Source: Candidatus Melainabacteria bacterium
GTDB lineage: Bacteria; Cyanobacteriota; Vampirovibrionia; Obscuribacterales; Obscuribacteraceae
Direction of reading: 5' to 3'
Assembly (NCBI GenBank): GCA_003153555.1
Contig: PLZS01000115.1
Span: forward strand, 72,657-136,656
DNA length: 64,000 nt
Below the pieces are notes generated by a model. It saw nothing but the letters and a program-made list of their open reading frames with translations, was not told the DNA's origin and did not search any database. Of this stretch, positions 54,848 to 61,572 are shown piece by piece; the stretch's first letter is position 1, and the number at the start of each line of letters is the position of its first letter. A program made the position numbers and the translations under genes.

Positions 54848-56263
54848 ATGAGGGACAACTTGACGGACCGGCGATTTCTCAACTTTCCAGCGGGTTTTTT
54901 ATGGGGCGCTGCCACTTCGCACTTTCAGGTGGAAGGGCACCCTGAAGAGATGTCGGCACGAACTTCTGACTGGTCAGAGTGGACCACGCTTGATGGAAAA
55001 ATCTCGGATCAAACCACAGCCGATCAAGCTTGTGATTTCTACAATCGTTATGCTTCCGACATCGAAATATGTCGCAAGCTTAATCTAAACTGTTTTCGAA
55101 TTAGTCTTAACTGGCCAGCGCTCTGCCCGGATCCACCTAAAGAAGGTGAGCCCTACACCTTCAATGCTGAGACCGTAGCTTATTACAGAGGAATGCTTTC
55201 TGGGCTTAAGGCTGAGGGCATTACGACCCTTGTTACCTTGTTCCATTTTACGTTGCCTCGCTGGTTGGCTGGGGCTGGTGGATGGACTTCGCCTGATTCG
55301 ATCAAAGAGTTTGAACGATTTGCGGCTCTTGCTGCAGATGCTTTCGGTGACTTAGTTGATTACTGGATTACCATTAACGAGCCATTAGCATACGCCTACC
55401 AGAGCTATGTAAATGGGGCGTGGCCACCTGGTTTTCGCAATGATTATTTGAAGGCGTTCCAAGCAATTCGCAATATGTTGGAAGCGCATGGAAAGGCTTA
55501 TGCTGCATTGCATCAACGCACACCGGGCAAACCAGTGAGTTTTACGATGCACTGGCGACCGTTTACGGCGAAGCATCGCTGGAATCCATTGGATCACATG
55601 GTGCGGTATTACCGTGACTATGTATTCAATCTGATGTTTCCGCTTGCAGTACAGAAGGGTGATTTGCAGTTTCCATATCCGCTCAGCAGTAACGAAGAAG
55701 TGAAAAAACTTAGTGGACCGATACCCGGTCTGAAAGGCACGATGGATTATCTTGCGATTAATTACTACACGCGTGAACTATCTGAATTTAGCTATAAATG
55801 GCCAATCGATATTTTCGGCGTTGCCTCAACAGAACATGAATTAGAAGTGAATTGCATGGGCTGGGAGCACTTTCCTGACGGCTTGTACAACACTCTTAGT
55901 TATGATGTGAGTCCCTTCAAATACAATCTTGATGGAACTCTTCGTCCGATCATCATCACTGAAAATGGCTTTGCAACCGCATTTTCCCACGATTTGAATG
56001 AGGGTGATTGGTCTTTGGCTGACGACAAACGTATCAATTATTTGACTTCACATCTGACCGCTTTGCACCATGCGATCGCGGATGGCGCCAACGTTCAAGG
56101 GTATATTTATTGGTCTTTGATGGATAATTTCGAATGGGCTGAAGGTTTACGACCGCGATTCGGTTTGATTCGCATCGCATATCCAAGTCAGGAGCGCACG
56201 ATGCGGCACAGTGCAATGGTTTATGCTGACATCGCCAAGCGGAACGGCTTAGACGATCCATAA
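54848..56263 (+). CDS. GH1 family beta-glucosidase
   Basis: GH1 enzymes hydrolyse beta-glucosides and related sugars with retention. The 471-residue protein starts with the family signature FPAGFLWGAATSHFQVEG. The acid/base glutamate is in DYWITINEPLAYAYQSYV, and the nucleophile glutamate in PIIITENGFATAF. WSLMDNFEWAEGLRPRFGLI near the C-terminus is also characteristic. There is no signal peptide, so the enzyme is probably cytoplasmic. The ATG overlaps the end of a doubtful 68-codon frame by four bases. It precedes the DsbD-like gene by about 50 bases in the same direction. Confidence 0.95.
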   Translation: MRDNLTDRRFLNFPAGFLWGAATSHFQVEGHPEEMSARTSDWSEWTTLDGKISDQTTADQACDFYNRYASDIEICRKLNLNCFRISLNWPALCPDPPKEGEPYTFNAETVAYYRGMLSGLKAEGITTLVTLFHFTLPRWLAGAGGWTSPDSIKEFERFAALAADAFGDLVDYWITINEPLAYAYQSYVNGAWPPGFRNDYLKAFQAIRNMLEAHGKAYAALHQRTPGKPVSFTMHWRPFTAKHRWNPLDHMVRYYRDYVFNLMFPLAVQKGDLQFPYPLSSNEEVKKLSGPIPGLKGTMDYLAINYYTRELSEFSYKWPIDIFGVASTEHELEVNCMGWEHFPDGLYNTLSYDVSPFKYNLDGTLRPIIITENGFATAFSHDLNEGDWSLADDKRINYLTSHLTALHHAIADGANVQGYIYWSLMDNFEWAEGLRPRFGLIRIAYPSQERTMRHSAMVYADIAKRNGLDDP

Positions 56264-56315
56264 TACTTTCACAAGTAATACGCTAAGATCCAAGGGCACT
56301 AAGCTCGGGGTGTGC

Positions 56316-58289
56316 ATGAATCATTTTAGAAGACTTTTGGTTGCCAGTTTCAGCTTGCTCCTAATGCTCGCCTGCATTGTGGTTGTCAGCGAACCTGTCA
56401 ATGCTCAAGCTGCCCACGCAAAGGTTTCCAATGAAATGCCTTATGTCACCGCTAAATTGCTAGCTGATACGACGGCGATTCAACCAGGCAAGCCGTTCAA
56501 ACTCGGTGTTGAATTGACCATGAAAAGTGGCTGGCATACTTATTACAAAGAAAGTGGTGATGCCGGATTGCCCTCAAAAATCACCTGGCATCTACCTGCA
56601 GGGTTTACAGCGGGACCGATATTGTGGCAGAAACCTGAGAAATTCAACGATAGCGGAATCATTACCTACGGCTATAAGGATCAAACTTTAATTGGTGCCA
56701 CCATTACGCCCCCTCCGACATTTAACGCTGAGAAAGTCGACTTTAAAGCGGACGTAAAATGGCTGTCTTGCGCTGAAATATGTGTGCCTGGTGGCACAAG
56801 TGTTTCATTATCGATGCCTTTAGAGAAAAGTGGTTCGATGGCTGCTGCTGCCAATGCTGAGCAATTTTCGAAGCTCGGTTTTGAAGGATCCGTGAAAGAA
56901 CTTGGTTCATCTAATACATCTTCAACTGACGGAGGGGCGGTTTCATCCGCGACGAGGCCACGAGCTCCTGATGGCGGTGCGTCGATCCTAAACCAAAAAT
57001 TCAATGTCGAAGGTTCTGCGGAAAAGCCGCAGAGCCTTCTTGCTTATCTGGCACTGGCGCTTATTGGTGGCATGATTCTAAACGTTATGCCCTGCGTGCT
57101 GCCAGTAATCGCTATTAAGGTATTGAGTTTCTTCGAACAAGCAAGGGACGAACCAGCTCGCGTCCGACTGCTGGGTCTCACCTTCACCGCAGGAATCATC
57201 TCTTCGTTCTTAGTGCTCGCGGCTATAGTCATTGCCATTCAAGCAACCGGCCGCACTGTTGGTTGGGGATTTCAATTCCAGTATCCCGGCTTTTTGATCG
57301 CCATGTCCGCCCTCGTTCTTCTATTTGCAATGAGCTTGTTTGGCTTGTTTTACGTCTCGGTGCCGGGACAAACCAAAGTCGATCAGTTGGCGAACAAAGA
57401 AGGTTATTCTGGAACGTTCTTCAAAGGAGTGCTGGCAACGATATTGTCGACGCCTTGTACTGCACCATTTCTTGGCACGGCTTTAGGATTCGCGTTTGCG
57501 CAGCCCTGGTGGACGGTGACGTTGATCTTTTTCACGATCGGGCTCGGTATGTCTCTGCCCTATCTGGTGCTCACGGCAAAGCCTGAGTGGATGCGCTTCA
57601 TGCCTAAGCCTGGCGTGTGGATGGAGAAGTTCAAAGAATCATTAGGATTTGTTTTGCTGGCCACTGTGGCTTGGTTGCTGGGCGTTTTAGGCAGCGAGTT
57701 AGGTATCGAAGGAATCATTGGTACGACCTATTTTCTCATTGCGCTTGCCTTCGCTGCTTGGATTGTCGGGCGTTTCACTGACCTGACCAGCGAGCAAGGG
57801 CGAAAGGTTATTGTCTATTCGTTGGCGGCAGCAATTGTCGCTGCTTCATTCTATTTCTTTGTTTACCCGTTGCCTGGAATTGGACTGAAAACACAACCGG
57901 TTGCGAAGTCAGATGCAGAATCACCGATTAAGTGGCAGCCATTTACTGTAGAAGCTCTGGACAAGGCATTGGCTGAACATAAGACTGTGCTTCTGGATTT
58001 TACTGCGGATTGGTGTTTGACTTGCAAATTCAACGAAAAAACCGTGCTGGAAAGTGAACCGGTTGTTGAGAAAATTAAGGCACTAAATGTGGTGCCGATG
58101 AAAGCTGACTGGACGGTGCAAGATCCGACTATCACGCAACTACTCAACAAATTCAACCGTTCGGGCGTCCCTCTCTACGTCATATTTCCAGCTGGCAAGC
58201 AAACCCAGCCCATTGTTTTGCCTGAAGTGATCAACCAACAAATGATGCTGGAAAAATTAGAAGAAGCTGGTAGATCCGACGGTCGATAA
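56316..58289 (+). CDS. DsbD-family thiol:disulfide interchange protein
   Basis: This protein carries electrons from cytoplasmic thioredoxin across the membrane to periplasmic thiol proteins. From ATG 56316 (657 aa; an in-frame GTG lies six bases earlier) it has a signal peptide, an N-terminal DsbD-alpha/ScsB-like domain with the CAEIC pair (near 151-155), an eight-helix DsbD-beta channel with both functional cysteines in NVMPCVLPV and LSTPCTAPF, and a C-terminal thioredoxin domain with DWCLTCK. All three redox pairs of the cascade are present, so the protein looks complete. It is upstream of, and convergent with, a Bcp peroxiredoxin gene. Substrates are unknown. Confidence 0.92.
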   Translation: MNHFRRLLVASFSLLLMLACIVVVSEPVNAQAAHAKVSNEMPYVTAKLLADTTAIQPGKPFKLGVELTMKSGWHTYYKESGDAGLPSKITWHLPAGFTAGPILWQKPEKFNDSGIITYGYKDQTLIGATITPPPTFNAEKVDFKADVKWLSCAEICVPGGTSVSLSMPLEKSGSMAAAANAEQFSKLGFEGSVKELGSSNTSSTDGGAVSSATRPRAPDGGASILNQKFNVEGSAEKPQSLLAYLALALIGGMILNVMPCVLPVIAIKVLSFFEQARDEPARVRLLGLTFTAGIISSFLVLAAIVIAIQATGRTVGWGFQFQYPGFLIAMSALVLLFAMSLFGLFYVSVPGQTKVDQLANKEGYSGTFFKGVLATILSTPCTAPFLGTALGFAFAQPWWTVTLIFFTIGLGMSLPYLVLTAKPEWMRFMPKPGVWMEKFKESLGFVLLATVAWLLGVLGSELGIEGIIGTTYFLIALAFAAWIVGRFTDLTSEQGRKVIVYSLAAAIVAASFYFFVYPLPGIGLKTQPVAKSDAESPIKWQPFTVEALDKALAEHKTVLLDFTADWCLTCKFNEKTVLESEPVVEKIKALNVVPMKADWTVQDPTITQLLNKFNRSGVPLYVIFPAGKQTQPIVLPEVINQQMMLEKLEEAGRSDGR

Positions 58290-58387
58290 GCCGGAGAGCA
58301 AGTTTCCAGGCAGTGGACGCAGTTGTGTGATCGTTCGAGAAATTCCCTCGGCTCATCCAACGTGCTTTAACGCCTCGAGAAGTTCTG

Positions 58388-58855
58388 CTAGATCTTAGCC
58401 AACATTTCCAACAACTTGGGATTCTCTGGCATACCCTGGATTACGTATTGAATAACTCCTGACTTGTCGATGATGAACAATACGCGACTTGATGTTGTCT
58501 TGCCTTCAGCGATGGTGCCATACAATTTTCCAACTACTCCGGATGAATCTGCAAGCAGCTTTTGTTTCAATCCAAATTGCTTAGCAAATTTGTCGTGGCT
58601 TTGAATTGTGTCACTAGATATGCCAAGAATGACTGTGCTGGCTGATTCGAATTGCGCTTGATCTTCCGAGAAAGCGCACATTTCTTTGGTGCAACCTGGT
58701 GTGTTGTCGCGTGGATAAAAAGCGAGAATGACGTTTTTCTTGCCGAGATAATCGTCTAACGATACTTCCCCTTCTGGATACGCGGAGAGCTTGAACTTAG
58801 GTGCCTGATCGCCTGCGACCGGCATAGGTGATGCTGTTTCTGTAGGTGAGGTCAT
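58388..58855 (-). CDS. bcp: thioredoxin-dependent peroxiredoxin, Bcp type
   Basis: Bcp peroxiredoxins reduce hydrogen and organic peroxides. From ATG 58855 (AAGGA seven bases upstream) the protein has 155 residues, normal for the family; the longer frame to 58897 has no ribosome site. The active segment FYPRDNTPGCTKEMCAFSED has the peroxidatic Cys 55 and the resolving Cys 60 five residues later, the atypical 2-Cys form. LGISSDTIQSHDKFAKQFGL and KTTSSRVLFIIDKSG are further family marks. No signal peptide, so cytoplasmic. A candidate promoter lies 65-95 bases upstream. Confidence 0.94.
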   Translation of the reverse strand: MTSPTETASPMPVAGDQAPKFKLSAYPEGEVSLDDYLGKKNVILAFYPRDNTPGCTKEMCAFSEDQAQFESASTVILGISSDTIQSHDKFAKQFGLKQKLLADSSGVVGKLYGTIAEGKTTSSRVLFIIDKSGVIQYVIQGMPENPKLLEMLAKI

Positions 58856-58921
58856 ATCGCATTCCTTAAAATGTCTGGAGGTATTGAATTTGTCCACAGG
58901 AGACAGGAGCTATTGAGTTCT

Positions 58922-58950
58922 ATTAGTCTCACGAGAATCGTTAGTGACAA
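58922..58950 (-). promoter_or_regulatory. candidate promoter of bcp
   Basis: On the minus strand TTGTCA (58945-58950, 5 of 6) and ACTAAT (58922-58927, 4 of 6) are separated by 17 bases, giving a start near 58915 and a leader of about 60 bases before the bcp ATG. Confidence 0.35.
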
Positions 58951-59002
58951 TCATCGAAACTATCAATACGTTTTATGAAATCTTGGTGCCATATTTTACC
59001 AT

Positions 59003-59893
59003 TTAGTTTTCTGACTGTGGTTTTTGATATGGCAGAGCTACACGATAAAGCGTACCTGGATGCACTTCGTACTTTTTAATTGTTTTCTCCACAGCGCCGC
59101 TGTTAATCAATTGGGCAAGAGCGGTGTCGAGCATGTCTTTGTATTCTAGCTGCCCTCTCTTGAACATCCAACAGTTCGGAAAGACGCGAAGTGGTCGAGC
59201 CATTTTTACAGCTTCGATTGTTCCCTTATTATGCTCGAGAAATGCCTTTGCCACCGCAGGCTCTTCAAATGATGCATCCGCCTTACCGGTTGAAACGTTG
59301 AGTAAGACTTGTTCTACGCCAGATAACTGCGTTAGGGAAAGCTTCTTGGCCAGTGGGAAATCCTCATTTGCAATCACTTCAGCAGTTTCACCGTCGACGG
59401 TGGCAATCACGTACTTCGGTGAATTTAGTGATGCGAGCGTTGTCTCTGAAAAGCGCTTGTCTCCCGCCTTTACCCAAACGTTGATTGGGCTATAATAGAG
59501 AGGAGCGCTAAAATCGACGAGGCGGGCGCGATTGGAGTTCGTCCAGATAGGAGTGGCGATCATGTCATATCGGTTGGTTTGCAATCCCTCAAGCATAGTT
59601 CCCCAACCTACTTCTTCACTCCATACAACTTTAAGTCCGAGATTTTTTGCCACTTGCTCGATGGTATCGATGCCTATTCCCGATAACTTTCCGGTATTCG
59701 GATCTTTAAGACAGCCAGGATTGTAGATTACGTAGCCACAGCGAATGGTTCCATTTTGCATGACACGTTCGTAGACAGAATCTGACTTTGCTACAGTTTG
59801 GGCAGTTGGCGAAGTACATGATTGAATTGTTAGAGTACATAGGGCGACAGTAATCATGGTCACACTACGTATAACTGCAAATGGAATGCTCAT
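59003..59893 (-). CDS. ABC transporter substrate-binding lipoprotein, polar amino acid type
   Basis: The 296-residue protein begins with a signal peptide ending in the lipobox TIQSC, so it is membrane-tethered by a lipid. The mature part is a family-3 solute-binding protein: GTIRCGYVIYNPGC, SGIGIDTIEQVAKNLGLKVV, EEVGWGTMLEGLQTNRYDMI, then the hinge-returning PLYYSPINVWVKAG and KADASFEEPAVAKAF. Family members bind amino acids or similar polar molecules. It is the last gene of a permease-ATPase-binding protein cluster, 154 bases after the ATPase stop; a palindromic AAGTATACTT in this gap could contain its own -10 element. Confidence 0.88.
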   Translation of the reverse strand: MSIPFAVIRSVTMITVALCTLTIQSCTSPTAQTVAKSDSVYERVMQNGTIRCGYVIYNPGCLKDPNTGKLSGIGIDTIEQVAKNLGLKVVWSEEVGWGTMLEGLQTNRYDMIATPIWTNSNRARLVDFSAPLYYSPINVWVKAGDKRFSETTLASLNSPKYVIATVDGETAEVIANEDFPLAKKLSLTQLSGVEQVLLNVSTGKADASFEEPAVAKAFLEHNKGTIEAVKMARPLRVFPNCWMFKRGQLEYKDMLDTALAQLINSGAVEKTIKKYEVHPGTLYRVALPYQKPQSEN

Positions 59894-60047
59894 TTTGGCG
59901 TTCTCTTTGATTGATTAATGGATAGCTAGAAGGAGCTTTGCTCAACCTTAAGCAGAAAGTATACTTGCTTGGCTTCCCATAATTATTCGCAGAAAATTGT
60001 AGTAGCCGCGCTGCTTATACAACGAAGTATTTGAGTAATCGTCTAGC

Positions 60048-60776
60048 TTATGTGGCCGCCTCAATCACCGATAGAAAGCGTTTAACACGTTCTTGAGCCG
60101 GATTGAGCAGTACTTCTTTGCCGCCCTTTTCGATAATCTGACCATTTTCCATAAAAACTACTCGATCCGCTGCTTCTTGTGCGAAGTGCAACAGATGTGT
60201 CACCGTCAATATTCCAATGCCAGCCTGAGCTAATTTCTTCAAATGAGTCAGAATAATGGCCACTTGTTCTACATCCAACGACGATGTGATCTCATCGAGA
60301 AGTAAATATTTTGGTTTGAGAAGAAGAGCACGTGCAAGTGCCGCCCTCTGCCTTTGTCCCAGTGAAGCTTCATTTGGATAGCGGTGAATAAAACCTTCCA
60401 TGTCGAAAAGTTTGATCAATTCAGCAACTTTGCTTTCGTCTTCTTTTCCGTTATGCAAATACACTGGCAATGTGATGTTTTGCAGAAGCGTTAGATGCGG
60501 CCAAAGAAAGAGTTGTTGAAAGACCACAGTCACTTTAGGCCACGGCGGTTGAAGTTTCTTGCCTTTTTCCAGCGGAAACCGGACGCTCCAATCATCAACT
60601 GAAATTGCGCCAGATTGCGGTGGATCGAGCATGGACAGTACTTTCAGCAAGGTTGTTTTGCCTGAACCGCTTGGTCCAATAATTACTGAAATTTGTCCGG
60701 GTTCAAGATCAATATCAACTCCATCAAGGATGCATTGACCGCGGTACGATTTTTTTAGACCCGTGCCTTTCAGCAT
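60048..60776 (-). CDS. ABC transporter ATPase, polar amino acid type
   Basis: The 242-residue ATPase powers uptake through the adjoining permease. Walker A is GPSGSGKTT (34-42), the Q-loop is VVFQQLFLWPHLTL, Walker B is YLLLDEITSSLD, and the H-loop is VTHLLHF. The signature sequence is ASLGQRQRAALARAL, departing from LSGGQ at the serine-glycine positions, which is notable but leaves GQ and the following arginine intact. It starts ten bases after the permease stop. Confidence 0.92.
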   Translation of the reverse strand: MLKGTGLKKSYRGQCILDGVDIDLEPGQISVIIGPSGSGKTTLLKVLSMLDPPQSGAISVDDWSVRFPLEKGKKLQPPWPKVTVVFQQLFLWPHLTLLQNITLPVYLHNGKEDESKVAELIKLFDMEGFIHRYPNEASLGQRQRAALARALLLKPKYLLLDEITSSLDVEQVAIILTHLKKLAQAGIGILTVTHLLHFAQEAADRVVFMENGQIIEKGGKEVLLNPAQERVKRFLSVIEAAT

Positions 60777-60786
60777 TCCGTATTCC

Positions 60787-61452
60787 TTATTTCTCTGAAA
60801 AGTCGCGTGTGAACCTGGCTTTCAACAGGAGGGCTAAACCATTCATGGGCAGACAGATGGCTAGAAAGAGAAGACCGAGAGCGGTGTAAATTTCGACTGG
60901 TTTGTATATCTGAGAATTGATCTGCTGAGCTACTCGGAATATCTCTGGCACCGAAATCAAGCTCGCAAAAAGAGTTGCTTGTAGCATGTTCACTTGGATC
61001 ATCAGTAAAACAGGCACCGTTTGCCGCAGTACGATTGGCAGCTGAATGTAAAGCAGAATTTGGAAAGGAGTCATACCGCAAACCGTTCCAGCCGTCACAT
61101 ACTGTGCTGGAAAATCCGACAAGACACCTCTGATTACGTCTGCGACGGCAAAGGTATTGATGATAGTGAGAGTGACTGTAGCCGTGATAAATGGATCAAC
61201 AACCACCGCAAGCATTGTTTGCAGCGGGTAATGCAACCAGAAAAGAAAAACGAGAATGGGCACTCCGGACAAGGCAAATGATAGAAAGCGGCTGGGAAAG
61301 CCAATGGCAAGCTTCCACTTCGCTCCTAATACACCCAGTGCTGAACCAATCAAGAGCCCGGCTAGCCAGACAATCAGAGCCAATCTGAAGGTGGTAGCCA
61401 GACCTCCTGCGAAGGCGCTCTGATATTTGACTAAAATGTCCCATACGGACAC
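60787..61452 (-). CDS. ABC transporter permease, polar amino acid type
   Basis: The 221-residue inner-membrane protein has five membrane segments and the HisM/GlnP-type start GLATTFRLALIVWLAGLLIG. The EAA loop is represented by QYVTAGTVCGMTPFQILLYI with the following QLPIVLRQTVPVL, which docks the ATPase. It starts at GTG 61452 with GGGAG (61461-61465) as ribosome site. As only one permease gene is present, it probably acts as a homodimer. A 13-pair hairpin stands directly upstream of its ribosome site. Confidence 0.9.
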   Translation of the reverse strand: MSVWDILVKYQSAFAGGLATTFRLALIVWLAGLLIGSALGVLGAKWKLAIGFPSRFLSFALSGVPILVFLFWLHYPLQTMLAVVVDPFITATVTLTIINTFAVADVIRGVLSDFPAQYVTAGTVCGMTPFQILLYIQLPIVLRQTVPVLLMIQVNMLQATLFASLISVPEIFRVAQQINSQIYKPVEIYTALGLLFLAICLPMNGLALLLKARFTRDFSEK

Positions 61453-61468
61453 AATTCAAACTCCCATA

Positions 61469-61501
61469 GCTTCTCAACTTTCGAACCCAAAGTTGAGAAG
61501 C
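61469..61501 (-). promoter_or_regulatory. 13-pair stem-loop before the ABC transporter operon
   Basis: A perfect stem with arms GCTTCTCAACTTT/AAAGTTGAGAAGC (61469-61481 with 61489-61501) and a seven-base loop. On the minus strand it ends three bases before the GGGAG ribosome site of the permease gene. No T tract follows. It could limit read-through from the Roadblock gene, act on translation, or serve as an operator. Confidence 0.6.
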
Positions 61502-61572
61502 GCAAAGCATAGCAGTTCATGGCGGGCAGGAGCCCCACGCACACAGACCGATTCTTTCAGTTAACAGCGATA

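Noticed and set aside
54645..54851. 68-codon frame ending in ATGA overlap with the GH1 gene
   Set aside because: TTG start without ribosome site and no recognisable protein; the four-base overlap alone is weak evidence, though a leader peptide cannot be excluded.
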